A DNA stretch of 64,000 bases from Sipunculus nudus (lineage: Eukaryota > Annelida > Sipuncula > Golfingiida > Sipunculidae): positions 41,322,659 to 41,386,658 of the forward strand of contig CM049313.1 in the NCBI GenBank assembly GCA_026874595.1. The letters are read 5' to 3'. Positions 33,751 through 45,301 of the stretch are shown here, in pieces. The notes under the pieces were generated by a model, which searched no databases, had not been told where the DNA came from, and worked only from the letters and a program-made list of their open reading frames with translations. Position numbers and translations under genes: made by a program. Every line of letters begins with the position of its first letter. The stretch's first letter is position 1.

Positions 33751-35405
33751 CTAATTCTTATTTTGACAAGTCAGACTGCTGTGACACCTGCTATTACAAA
33801 GTCTATTTGCTTTATAGCATTTGCACCGCTTGGTCTGACACTGCTTCTTGCCTTTGCTGCAGTCACAGCGGAAGAACCCTTGTCCGCCAGAAGAAATGTT
33901 TCATTCTCTGTTTACATCAGATTCACTCAAGAGTCGCTGGGGACAGATGTCAAACTGGTTCCTATACAATATTTTGTGTTCAGGATTCCGGCCTTCACTA
34001 AAATTCTGTACATGTCATGTTCGTCCCGATCCAGAATAACTCCAAGTATGTTTCTGGGATCACCTCTACCCCTGTCAACCATTGGAATCGGAACAGCAAC
34101 ATTATCTCCCACTTCACTGGCCGTTTATTCAACACGGGAGCGCCTGACCATTCTTTCTGCTTGGGATAACTGAGAGACGCATGCTCTTTTACGCTGACAG
34201 GGGATGTCTTGAAGCCGCTTGTCTAGAGGTGCAGGGTCGCTGTTGGCAGATGATGACGGTTGCTGATCAGCTGCAGGTGGTGATGGTGGAATGTTGGTGG
34301 AAGACGATGGTTGGCTTGTGGCCGGAGAGGATGACTCCTGGGCTTCTGGGGGTGACTGTGACTGGTTGTCTGTATCTGCTGAAGGTGGACTGGTGGCAGG
34401 AAGTAGAGGTTCAGTGGTGTCAACAAATGCTGACTCAGTGTTGACGGCTGAAGAAGTGCAAGGAGATCATCTTCTGATTTAAGTTTTCTGGTGAAAGAAT
34501 CGAAGATGCCAAGCCAACCTCCGGGTCCTCTCCAAACATTGCTTTGTAAGGAGTTATTTTAATGCCAGCATGATGAGCACAGTTCTTCTGTTGGTGCACA
34601 AATTTGAGTCCCACAATCCAGTCACAGGTACTGTTGTCACTCATCCAAGCATTAGCCCTTTCAACAGAGCCTTGACTTTGTGGATGCCTGGGCTTGCCAA
34701 GAACCATGATGAGCTGAGGCCACAATACCTCGAGTTCTGTAATGACTTGGGCTGTAAATTCTGAGCCATTGTCACTCTGGAGATGGATGGGGCATGAAAG
34801 AGGAGGAAGATATCTAAAAGGTGAAAGCTTTCTTTGAAGTCAAGGGTCTCAGGATAACAAACTCTGTGAGGTGGCACTGGTAGACCATGATCGGATGACT
34901 GCAAGTCGACAAGAACTACCTGACCACGAGAGCTGAACTCATTTGACAGAATAGGTTTTACAACAACGCCTTTAGTCTTAGGACGTTTCCTTTTCTCTTG
35001 ACACACAAAACAGTAAGACTTGTAGAATTCAACAACATTAGTTGTGACGTTGGCATACTTTTGCCCAAGGTGTTTCAACATCCTGCTACGACCACCATGT
35101 CCATTTGCGATATGTGCTTTACTGAAGATGTCATATATGCCTTCTATTGTTGCGTAGTACACCGGGCGATCCTCTGGTGACTTTCTCTTCTTTATAAGCT
35201 TCTCTAAATCACCACACTGTAGTACTTCATACTTCTTTAGGATGTAGTACTGGTGACGTGACTTTGAGCTTGAAATTTCAGCTGCTGTTTTCAGATCCTG
35301 TATAGTCTTGTGGTACACCTACTTAGAAATGACATGTTTTGCACATTTGGAATATCTCTGGAACAATTCCTCCCTAAATTCGGTCTCAAAATTCTGCTGT
35401 GCCAT
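33751..35405 (-). pseudogene. Broken KRBA2-like integrase gene (rve domain, Cys-rich tail)
   Basis: Read on the minus strand from an ATG at 35405, blocks appear in the order known for KRBA2/SCAND3-type integrase-derived proteins. They are an N-terminal segment; an H2C2-like part with HGGRSRMLKHLGQKYAN and CFVCQEKRKRPKTKG; the integrase core with VDLQS, SDNG and SVERAN marking the D, D and E positions; a Ser/Pro-rich linker; a VGDNV...DRGRGDPRNILG block; and a Cys-rich tail (RCDCSKGKKQC, RLCNSRCH) ending in TAG at 33753-33751. It is dead: an in-frame TAG at 35321-35319, frameshifts around 34780-34900, a deletion after the SVERAN block, and a TAA near 34125. No intact terminal repeats were found. 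It is an inactivated mobile-element gene, not a host gene. Confidence 0.85.
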
Positions 35406-35574
35406 TGCGCATCAAAAGATGGAATGAATGAATGAGCACAGTAGAGCTAAATTTTTAGACTAAATACATTTGACCATACCTACAATGAGACTCTTTGAAT
35501 CACCGGATAAAATTAATCATCAAAAGGGAACTCATCAAAGCATTGACCGCTACCTTTTGTAACGCATCATTTAA

Positions 35575-35885
35575 AGTAAAGATTGTGTAAAAAAGGTACT
35601 GAAAGTTATGAATATCAGTAAGATTGCGTTAAATAAAGGTACTGAAATGTTATGGATATGAGTAAGACTGTGTAAAATATATGAATTGAAATGTTATGAA
35701 TATCAGTAAGATTGTGATAAATAAAGGTACTGAAATGTTATTGATATGAGTAAGATTGTGTAAAAAAGGAACTGAAAAGTTATGAATATCAGTAAGATTG
35801 TGTTAAATAAAGGTACTGAAATTTTATTGATATGAGTAAGATTGTTTAAAATATATGATCTGAATTGTTATGAATATGATAATGA
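35575..35885. repeat. Minisatellite, ~45-95-base higher-order units
   Basis: GGTACTGAAATGTTATGAAT, then ATCAGTAAGATTGTGTTAAA, recur six to seven times with alternating variants (ATATCAGTAAG and ATATGAGTAAG). Alternation gives a double-length higher-order period. There is no coding potential. Confidence 0.85.
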
Positions 35886-35939
35886 TAACTCAGACTCTGA
35901 TAAGATTTCATTACACAAAATCCCTGAAATCCATTCAGT

Positions 35940-36080
35940 AAGAGAGTGGAAAACAAAAGTACTATTTCCAGGGATTACCCGAAATCCCTAGACGTTTAGT
36001 GATTTCATGTATCCCTAAGTGAAACAGAGATTTCACGAATTGCCTGAAAGTTTTAGGGATTTCGCGAAATCCCTAGTTAC
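35940..36080. repeat. Cluster of palindromic AGGGATTTCG monomers
   Basis: A perfect 22-base palindrome, centred CG with arms TAGGGATTTCG, lies at 36054-36075. An imperfect sister, AGGGATTACCCGAAATCCCT, lies near 35973, and half sites (ATCCCTGAAATCC, AGAGATTTCACGAA) lie between. The arrangement is a decayed tandem of one palindromic unit. Confidence 0.75.
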
Positions 36081-36093
36081 ACACATTTAATGT

Positions 36094-36095
<2 letters not shown>

Positions 36096-36184
<89 letters not shown>
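36096..36184. repeat. TA-GA compound microsatellite
   Basis: About 22 TA units pass directly into about 22 GA units. The following 36185-37254 shows no gene; paired CTCF-like motifs there are reported as a finding. Confidence 0.95.
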
Positions 36185-36185
<1 letters not shown>

Positions 36186-37254
36186 ACTGAACTCGGGTCT
36201 ACGTGGACGCAGTCAATAATATTCCTTGTTTAATCCTTAGATTAAGACGTCTTTATTTAGGGCAAAGATGTTATAAATAGTACATGTGCATTTTCTGCAT
36301 TCAGTTTGGTAAGTTTCCTCAAAGTCACGTGACTCTAACTCAGCGGAATTGATCCGGTTTTCGAAAATCGAAACATTCACCTAGAAGGACCGAGAGTCGA
36401 TTGCATTGATAATATGAATATTTGTATTATGAAGCCCTTTCTGGCAAGTTTGCAAACAAATAAGGCATGTACAATATAGAAATATATTTTATTTCTGGAC
36501 ATATTATAACACAGGATTTTTGTTTGTAACCACCGCCGTCTGTTACAGCGTGCCAAGAAAGGTAGACACGTCGTTGTATATATCGATCCCTCGTCAGTTT
36601 GGTTTTCTGAGGAGACAGACAAACAAAGGGACTTTGAAGGATATAAACGGTTTATGACAGGATCTTGTACATCCGATCTAATGCTGAACATGATTTACGT
36701 ATCAGCGCAGACGACTTGCTCTTGTTCCCGCCATCCGCTGACTCACGGCGTGAATCATTGTGGCCGGAGTCCTTTTGTTTAGATAACACCCTAGATGCCC
36801 ACTAGATGTCAGTAGTGTCACACGTCACAATTACTGCGAACTGAGCCCTTATGTTCAATAAATGTTCACCAGATGTCAGCGCTGACTGAGGCTGCTGTAA
36901 TTCAGATAATAAAAAACAATTCACACAAAACCTTAGTACGAAATATTGTGTCTGTAATAAGTATATGCATTATCTGTGTTACTGTTAGGGATAATACGTT
37001 AATGAAGAGAGTGTGTGGTTTGAAATCCCGGGCTTACAATAAGGCTTTTTGTGTCGTTTTGCACACCTTATCTCGGGTACTAAAAGAAGGCGTACTTATA
37101 TACTAGAAAAGAAAATCTCTATTATAATTTTATTATTTGGGCGTGGTCCAAAAAAGGCGTTATTCCGCTCTGACTTTGCAGATACATGTCCCTATGCAAC
37201 CAAACTCTATCTGCAGAAATGGTCTCGCCTGGACGCTGTCTTCAGGATGACCGC

Positions 37255-37625
37255 AAGTCGATAAGGAACGCAAGTCGGATGAACGAAAATTTGGGAAGAA
37301 CGCAATTCGAGGAAAAACACATCTCGGGGAAGAACGTAAGTCGGGGAGGAACGCTAGCCGGATGAACGAAAGTCGGGGAGGAACGCATGTCGGATGAACG
37401 AAAGTCGGGGAGGAACACAAGCCAGATGAACGAAAGTCGGGAGGAACGCAAGTCGGATGAACGAAAGTCGGGGAGGAACGCAAATCGGATTAACGAAAGT
37501 CGGGGAGGAACGCAAGCCGGATGAACGAAAGTCGGGGAGGAACGCAAGTCGGATGAACGAAAGTCGGGTAGGAACGCATGCCGGATGAACGAAAGTAGGG
37601 GAGGAACGCAAGTCGGATAAACGCA
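37255..37625. repeat. 32-base minisatellite made of two related half-units
   Basis: Ten to twelve copies of a 32-base unit, GAACGAAAGTCGGGGAG followed by GAACGCAAGTCGGAT; the two halves are themselves related. The first copies are more diverged than the middle ones. The regular period has no unique spacers, so it is not a CRISPR-like array. Several open frames of 70-107 residues on the minus strand are the repeat translated. Confidence 0.95.
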
Positions 37626-37744
37626 AGGCTTAGGGAAAGGCAGTCGGAGAAGAAGGCCAGTATGGGGAGAACTCTGATCGCGGATATTATCCTTTTAAAT
37701 ATATACACTCTCTGGTGATACCTGGCGACAAAGCTTGTCGTTAA

Positions 37745-38210
37745 AGGTGCCCATTCACCTACCTTTTGAAAAAGAATATATGAAATTTCTTGCTTACTCT
37801 GTATATATGTTAATGATCTAAGGGTAGTAATTCTGGTTGTAAAAAGTTCTTATAACGCCTTTGTGAATGAGTATGAACTTGTTTATCAACAACCTGTTTG
37901 TAAACAAAGCTTTTTTGACAAACGAGAAAAACATGTAACCTATGGCGGTAGGTTGCTCATATGCGGAGGCAGAAGGGTCACTTGTTGCAAAACGCCATTT
38001 GCAAAGCTCTGGCTTTTCTAACTTGCCACCAGATACCCTTGTTGAAGTTGTTCTGATTATTTTGGCGGGCCACTGCATATTATGAACACGTTGATATAAA
38101 CAAAAAAAACAGTTTGTGTGCGGTTATATTTGCGTTTTCCTGCCTATTTTTATAATAGCTCCAAGGGATTACCTTTAGTTTATAAAGGTCAGATAGGTAA
38201 ATCGGCCCCT
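37745..38210. mobile_element. 466-base MITE flanked by TTAA (piggyBac-like)
   Basis: TTAA stands on both sides (37741-37744 and 38211-38214). The ends AGGTGCCCATTCACCTA and, reversed, AGGGGCCGATTTACCTA are imperfect inverted repeats. A second member of the family lies inverted at 44843-45301. It has no transposase. TTAA target choice is the hallmark of piggyBac elements; the assignment is inference from that alone. Confidence 0.75.
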
Positions 38211-38677
38211 TTAATGCTCGTGATGCAACGGCATCAGTTGCTTATCTTGACCAACAGGTAAATTCTGCTTATGGTATATAGTAAATTCAGAACCCAGCGT
38301 TTGCTTTCGAATCCGCCTTGTTACATCCTGATATGCTAAGCGGTAGAATTTTTTTTCAAATCAAAATGGCAGCATATAAACCGTCTTGCTAAACTGATTA
38401 TAAAACGATCTAAGGAATATGGATATAACCAGACAGTATAAGTACAGTCATATCAAATGTAATTTGAAAAGTACATGACATTCAAGATTTATGGTGCAAT
38501 TCATGTTCGAAAAGGAATATCGGGGTTGTTAACTTGCTTTATTTGTATTTGCTGATACATTTTCAGGATATATATTCGTTTATCCCGTCCGTTTCGTGCT
38601 GTGTAGGTGTTTCTGTTTTCTCATACCCTGGTATTTGTCTCTTTCTGTTAGTGTTATCCTTTCACACAGCTTACTAC

Positions 38678-39640
38678 TAATGTGAGATCTTCACCGTATT
38701 CCACAACTGTCTTAGTTTTACACAGTTAGAGAAGAACTGTTCGATAAATTCTACTTCATCGCCGTGGGAACATCTGTTTGTGTCAGACACGCCACTTTTT
38801 TTTTCTTGCAATAGGGTACAGATGGGTATGATGTGGTGGACGATTTTTATGCAACACTCTTAATCTGGTTTCTTTGGTACAACTGTACATTTTTTCCATT
38901 TTGTACTTCTAAACTTAAATTTTTATATTTTTAGTTCAAGAAACTTTGAATTCGTGGGGGACCTATGTTGTCGTTCGCTTAAGATAATCTAATAAATCGG
39001 GCGGTCCAGATTTCTTTTACCCTATTTTAAAAAGAGTAGCTGAATTTAGCGCCACCTGGTGTCTAAGTGAACTACTCAAGACGGCTATCTTAACTACATT
39101 ATATTTCAGTGGTGTGCATGGCCCACACCCAATACCAACTCATCAAATATGTTTTTTTTTAACTACATCTTTAAAGTAAATAATATTTGCTTTAATCCAG
39201 TCTTGGAAGAACAAAGCTAATTTTTTTCAATGAAATGCCTCATTATTCCATTATTCCATTGTTGTAGCCATATTGCGACCTCTAATGAATCCCACTTTGT
39301 CTGGATTTACTATGTCACTGATAACGGACTGCAACTTCAAAGCGAGCATCTTCGCTAATATTTTATACTCAGTCTTCCATACATTGATAGGACAGAGGTC
39401 ATCCTTCGGTAACGTCTTTGCTTTGGGCAGTAATGTAATAACCCCCTTTTTTTGTTGTGCGGATAACATTCCTGTTTCAAATGCATAGTTAAATGAAATA
39501 ACCACAAGTGTTTTTACAGGTGGCCAAAAAATGAAATTTCAGTCGTAGCCCATCTAATACGGACTTGATCCATTTTTCCGTAAGGCACTGGCAACTTCAG
39601 CCGAGTAAACGAGACCTTCACATTTTCCCTTCATTACTTC
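38678..39640 (-). mobile_element. LINE ORF2 relic (L1/Tx1-like), deleted and frameshifted
   Basis: On the minus strand 39505-39251 encodes reverse transcriptase finger and palm sequence: GVITLLPKAKTLPKDDLCPI, YKILAKMLALKLQ, then NPDKVGFIRGR. Stop-interrupted sequence upstream to about 39640 fits the preceding part (SPYxMGYDxNF). Past a deletion, WIKANIIYFKDVV appears near 39190. A C-terminal part follows at 38880-38680 with ETRLRVLH and then DTNRCSH...FIEQFFSNCVKLRQLW, resembling the C-terminal Cys-His segment of L1/Tx1-type ORF2. The catalytic YxDD region is missing. This is an internally deleted dead copy. Confidence 0.8.
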
Positions 39641-39983
39641 TTGGAACAATCACACCCTATTTAAATGAATTAATTTTGGTTAGCAGTCATGTATCTGAAA
39701 TCCTGTGTTTACGTCTATAAAGATCCCTGTTATATGTCATCTGAGCATTTAAAATATCGGTCTACTTTGTTGACATTCAAAAAAATGTAGTTTTGACACT
39801 TGTCATTGTCTTTTTATGTACCCTTGATTTATCTACACTGAAATAATATTTCGTGTTTCTTTCCCCTGGCTCACTTTTTTTTGGCCCTTGCTCTTGTTTG
39901 TACCCCTTTATCTTCATGTATATTTAAAATATTAAGTTTCCGTTGGATCTGAATAATATTACTTTGTATCTGTTTTTCCCCAG

Positions 39984-40407
39984 GCCAAAAGAAGTTTACG
40001 CTCTTCGAGCAGCTACAGGTTGCTGTGGTCAAGACCTCAGCCCTGTGCGCTCCTTAAGCACGTTCTCTGAGCCAACAGACGCAATGCCACACCAAGCCAA
40101 GCAGAGAGCCGCAAAGGCCGCCACCGTCCATCCCGAGTGGGTGACGTTTTTAGGAAAGCTACAGCATCCACAGCCGCAAAGCCATAAGCAATCTACATTC
40201 CCTCTACCGATCCCAGCAGCGGAGACCCAGCCATGCCATTCGAGAGCCGAACCTGATCTTGTGAACGACAGTGTTTCGAGACGCAACGCCTTTATGCTTG
40301 CGGTTTCGGCCATTGGACCGTATAGCCAGTTTCTCAGTTATGCAAGCAAGTTTTTATCGTCATCGGCATGTCGCGTGGCTATTGTGCTGATATGTTTTCA
40401 GTTTTAA
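39984..40407 (+). CDS. Candidate last coding exon, unidentified
   Basis: A good acceptor (TGTTTTTCCCCAG, AG at 39982-39983) opens a 141-codon frame to a TAA at 40405-40407. It is richer in G and C than its surroundings. The frame has no recognisable domain. AATAAA follows at 40476-40481. A second frame from the same acceptor gives a short tail (KKFTLFEQLQVAVVKTS) that stops near 40053, so which frame is used is unclear. About 50 bases here (40007-40056) recur inverted at 48930-48977, so part may be repeat-derived. No upstream exon was identified. Confidence 0.3.
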
Positions 40408-40475
40408 TATTATTTGACTTATTTATAAAGACTGCAAAGATGTGCTTGAATTTTGTCGATGTGAGGCTTTTACAT

Positions 40476-40481
40476 AATAAA
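40476..40481 (+). terminator. Poly(A) signal after candidate exon
   Basis: AATAAA about 70 bases after the TAA of the 39984-40407 frame. Together with the acceptor it frames a plausible terminal exon. Confidence 0.35.
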
Positions 40482-41090
40482 ATATTTTTCAATATACAGT
40501 CGTATTAGTTGTATGATTTTTGCCTCGTGCAAGGTGTTTTTGCATTCTGTTATGTCGTGAGCGGTGATGAGAATACAACTTTGTGCTGGTAGGGATAGTC
40601 TGTCATCGAAATATGTTACTACGCTTCGCATATCTTTGAAAGTACCCCCGTCTATATATACATGTTGTTATTCCCTGCCTATTTTTGTGTGGGGCAAAAA
40701 TAAAATGTGGTATGATGCGTGTGTGTATGCAGTGGGTGTATAGAGAAATCCAGACCTCATGACTTGGTTGTTATACCTGGAATATACTAGACTGAGAATT
40801 ATGTGCAAGTATATTAATTACTATTCGGTGCTGTGCTCGTGTTGTGCTTCTAGGCTGAGTGGCAGTGGTCTGGTATTACCACTCAGTTTCTATTGTGCAG
40901 CTTGAATTATTTTCTTGGTTTTTATTTTTTATATTTTTAAAATTTTTTTTATTTATTTTCTTTCTATTTCTACTCTATTCGCTAAAATCTATTGACTATT
41001 TATATATAGTTTATACTTTTTATGGGGGGGGGGGGGGAGTAAGTTCTTCTTTTGTTCCTCTCTGATCCGGTTGTGTTGCTGGTTTTCTCC

Positions 41091-41245
41091 GGCTGCAGCT
41101 AAGATCCCCCTTGGTTGGGCTCTATGATGTGAGGCCGCAGCTAGGATCTCCCTTGGTTGACACTTGTATCATCAGCTGCAGTAACGGACCCCCTTGGTCC
41201 AGGTTTCGTGTTTTTGGTTGCAGTTGGTGTCTCCTTCTTCGAAGA
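41091..41245 (+). repeat. Four-copy ~42-base GC-rich minisatellite
   Basis: GGCTGCAGCTAAGATCCCCC starts a unit repeated with changes at 41091, 41133, 41173 and 41216. Each unit ends in CCTTGGTT or a variant of it. The spacing is 41-42 bases, a multiple of three, but none of the frames stays protein-like. Confidence 0.75.
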
Positions 41246-43699
41246 GCTTGGTTTCCTAGGGGCTAGGGCGGGTTGTTTCTTTATTTGATGGGCTGGGGGG
41301 GGGGGTATATTTTATATTTTATGGGGGGGGGGGGGTGATTTTGAGCGATCTCTAGCAAGAAGGGCTACCGATATGGGCCCTGCTGTAGATCCTCTTTTTT
41401 TTGGCTTTGCCATTTATGGACTTGGACTTTGGACTTTTGGACGCCAATTGGCAACTCAATTGTCCATTTTATTTAGTGTTAAAGTTTTAAGAGGGAGGGA
41501 TTTTTATTTTGATATAGTGGGTAATGGTGTTTGATGGTTCCTCGCGACCCAGCCGGGCCTGCAGGTAACTCATCATTCATCCAATTAATCTAATTATTTT
41601 ATTTTTTATTTTATTTTATTTTGGACGATGGACCTTTTGTCTTCGTGTTTATATGAGAGGTGACGATAGTGCCTCTATGATCAGTACATTAGAAATAATT
41701 AATAGATGTGTTAATGACTTTATCCATAAATGCATTATCAGCGAATACGTAGACTATGCTCCTAATAAAAGGATTACTCCTACACCATGTAAAAGCGGTT
41801 TTATATCCATGCATTACACGCCATACATAATTTTTTTTTCTTAAAAAATATCATAGTTATAAGCTGCTCTGCCAAAACTGTGACTCTATTTCAAATTTTA
41901 CTTTTGGTGTTACTTGGTCCATTTCAGGGAAATTAACAACTTGGCCGACTTCGGAATATATTGGTTATATGTTACATTTTCCGGACAACTGATTTTTTTT
42001 CTTTGTTTTTAGGATGGAGGATACCGTGTTGAACGTGAAGAAAATATGCTTTAACTATTTTATTGTTTACGATCATGGTTGTGGATATATTTGTTGGATG
42101 AGATACAGCGGTGTTAAAACTAATTCCTCTAGTGACACCCACAACTCTTTACAAGTCTTTTTTGGAAGCATTTGGAAGGTGTGGCGCCATCTGGGATCCT
42201 TAATCTGAACTGATCAGTGTCGCAGTTTTCTTAAGAAACCAGATGTCGCTGGTGTAGTGGAAAAGGTCTGTTAAAAAGGAAAGCACGTTTTTAAACCTTG
42301 AATGTTAAGTTCTTTCTCGTGCTCAAGATTGGCTATTATAATGTTACCAACAATCATGAAATATCTCTATAATTCGGCCGTTGTTGATAAATATTTGATG
42401 AAAAAAATATGTTTATCATTAATGGGTAAAGTATTTGCCTCGAAAAGTCCGACACATATTAATAATGGTTTTATGGCAAGCACAAGGGATTTGGCTCTAT
42501 TTTGATTCTCTCATTCTTATGTTTTTGCATCTTTAAAGTTATAAGAATCAGACATGCATGTACAAGATACAATCGTCTAACACACATCTTTGCAAATGTG
42601 TCACTATGCAAACTTTGGAAACCTTATAATTATTAAAAAATATATATCATATTATAATTATATATATTATAACTTAAGACATTTAAACATTTTCTTCGGT
42701 GAAACCAGTTTGTGCTGCAAACCATATTTACTTTTTAATTTTCTTTATCCCAAGAGTCCAAGACGTCTCAGACATGTATACTATAGTTTCACAGGATTCG
42801 TTCAGGACTGTTCTGAACAAAGGGAACTGTATGAAACCATGGGGCTGTCTGTGCAGTGGGGGATTACTGATCATTAAAACTTTATCCTGAGATTACCGGA
42901 GTTTCCTTCGACATAATTATCAAAAGATGTGCTTAGAATGCCCGTCAGTATGACCTAGGTCATCACTAAAGGCAGTCTCTCTCAGCTTGTTTCAAATGAA
43001 ATAAAAGATATTGCAAGGGAAAACATGCAACTGGTGATTTTTACCCATGGACGCTGCGATACACCTAGCGCCATCTATCCATGTGCATGACAAACTAAGG
43101 GGCGGCATTTCCACTTAAGTTTTTAATGAGTGAGGATTTTTAACAAAGCGATTTCGATAATTCTATCGTCCAGTTAACAGTTTCTTAACATTTTCCTAAA
43201 TACCCTGTCTATTATGAATCTCAATTTGACATATATAAGAATATAGCCCGAGGCAGTGAATAAAATCGAATTAAAACTATTAAAACTATAGTTTTGAAAA
43301 TTGAGCTAAAGTAACTTTTGTGTCACCAACGAAAATATTCTTTATTTATGGTGGAAGTGAAGAAAAAAATTATATGCTCGGATGCTGCTTTTGACGTCTT
43401 TGTCAAATGGGGGGGGGGGGGTGGGTTCTATCGGTATTTGTGAGAATACATTAAAGAAATATATAGAACTCAAATATATGTCCTGGTCAATACATGTCCA
43501 GATCTCAACTTATAACAGAGGAAAGTTGTTTCTGGAATCACCGACGCTGTAAGTCTCATCTGGCTACACTTTTCTTCACTGGTATTGGTATATTCATTCT
43601 TGTAGATTTTTCTCGGGCTAGCTAGCATTATACGATTGAAATTTTACACTTCTCCATTTGGCCGTTATGATATGAGCCAGACTGAGTCAGTCCTTGGGT
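41246..43699. other. Stretch without supportable gene
   Basis: It contains poly(G) tracts at 41295-41305, 41323-41335 and 43409-43421, an A/T-rich TATTTTATTTTATT run near 41595, and three CTCF-like motifs near 42190, 42245 and 43070. Open frames at 41653, 42014, 42302 and 42590 have background composition and no recognisable domain. Confidence 0.5.
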
Positions 43700-43811
43700 G
43701 GAGATAGTTTGACAACAACCCTTGCCCGGACCTCGGTGCCGGGAATCGTATACCCATCACTTTGAGGTTACAACACCAGCGCCAAAAGCATGCAACCACG
43801 CTCTCTGGCTT
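43700..43811 (-). mobile_element. tRNA-derived SINE relic
   Basis: On the minus strand GGTTGCATGCTTTTGGCGCT resembles a diverged A-box region. TATACGATTCCCGGCACC is a B box with T-stem and a two-base insertion. CGAGGTCCGGGCAAGGG follows, as in tRNA-type SINE heads. Both boxes are mutated. Confidence 0.5.
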
Positions 43812-44842
43812 TGCATTACTTGTACCGCAGGCATGAAACACACAAGGCTATTTCACTGAAAATAATAGCCATTATTCGTGCTTCCTTTAAATGCGTCGTA
43901 AATTGACCGACGAAGTAAACGGAGGTTTATTCTGACCAATGTGTTCTTCCTGAATGTGAAAAAAAACTTAAAATGTAGAAGAGTGGACCATGGATCAGGG
44001 ATCAATTGCTGGAGTTTTTGAAATTATCAATAAAATAAAAATTTGGATTTGGATGTGGATCCATCCACATTCCCCCGTTCGGTCTGTTGTTCCGCTCGTT
44101 TTTATGTGTAGCGTCTACAAAAATGATTGGCTTGCCCCAAAATTTAACCACTTCTTACTTGTTGTTTGGCACAATTTTCGGTAGCGTTTTATCTAAATTC
44201 AACAAGTTTATTTTTCACACTGCACACAGAAAACAGAATTTAACAGTACAAATATAAGACTCCCCTGTATTAATGACTCCGTCAAAATGGAAGTGTGGTG
44301 CAACAGACTCGTTACTTCTATGACGTCATAATTAAATTGAAATCAGCAAGTGGTGCGCTGTCAATACCGGGAACAGTTTCCACAGAATACCATTAGATAT
44401 TTTCAGAAACGGTGGGCCACGGGTTTATGATCAACTGATTGTATTTTTTTGTTAGACTTTCATGCGAATTTACAGTTATTAACGGAGGTATGCGCTCTGT
44501 CAATGCTTTCAATTTTTCAAATATTTCTCGAAAGTGTTGTAATATTTTAAAATAATTTTTTATGCATTGCGCCGTATATTTTGTACAGATAATGGTCGGA
44601 ATATTTAACGCATTCATTTCTTAATAATCTCTATATAAACTTCGGTTATGGTCGAACTTTGTGATTGAGTGTTGTCAAGGGTAATCATATCAAATAACAA
44701 AATTATGTTAATGAGAAAATAATGATAACCTTGATCGTTTGCCAGTGAAGAAACGATGTTGAACAGAAAACTCAAATTCTGAGATAACTTGGTAGGAAAA
44801 CTTGTATGTAAAGGTTTATGTGTCTATGGAAGGCCCCATTAA

Positions 44843-45301
44843 AGGGGCCAAATCAGCCATCAGACCAGTATCAACTAAAAGTAACCCCCTGGAGCTTTTA
44901 TTTTAAAAAAAATAAGCCAGAAAACGTGGATATCACAGCACACAGGCCGCTTGTTCTGTTTATATCATCGTGTTTATTATACGTAGGGCCCCGCATAAAT
45001 AATCATAACAAATTCAACAAGGGCATCTGGCAGCAAGTCAGATAAGCCAGAGCTTTGCAGTTGCCGTTTTGCAGATATTTCTACCTGTACATATATGCAG
45101 CCTACCACCTTAGGTTACATGTTTTCCTAGTTTGTCAAAATTGCTGTATGTACAAACATATTGTTGATAACCAAAATCATATATCCTTCACGAAGGCGTT
45201 ATTATAAATTTTCATAACTAAAATTAACCTTAGACCATTAATATATACACAGAGGAAGCCCGAAATCCTATAAATTCTTTTTCAAAAGGTGAACGGACAC
45301 C
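44843..45301. mobile_element. 459-base TTAA-flanked MITE, inverted sister of 37745-38210
   Basis: TTAA occurs at 44839-44842 and 45302-45305. The reverse complement shares with 37745-38210 the end CCGTTCACCTTTTGAAAAAG, an interior CAAAGCTCTGGCTTATCTGA and the block near GATGCCCTTGTTGAA. It has no open frame of note. The two copies differ at many sites, so neither is very recent. Confidence 0.75.

Noticed and set aside
33649-34173. 174-residue plus-strand frame
   Set aside because: It is antisense to the Cys-rich tail and DRGRGD block of the integrase relic, whose minus-strand blocks match a known family order.
37160-37708. Four overlapping frames with RSSPTFVHP-type repeats
   Set aside because: They are the 32-base minisatellite read in different frames. 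A CRISPR array was also considered and rejected, as there are no unique spacers.
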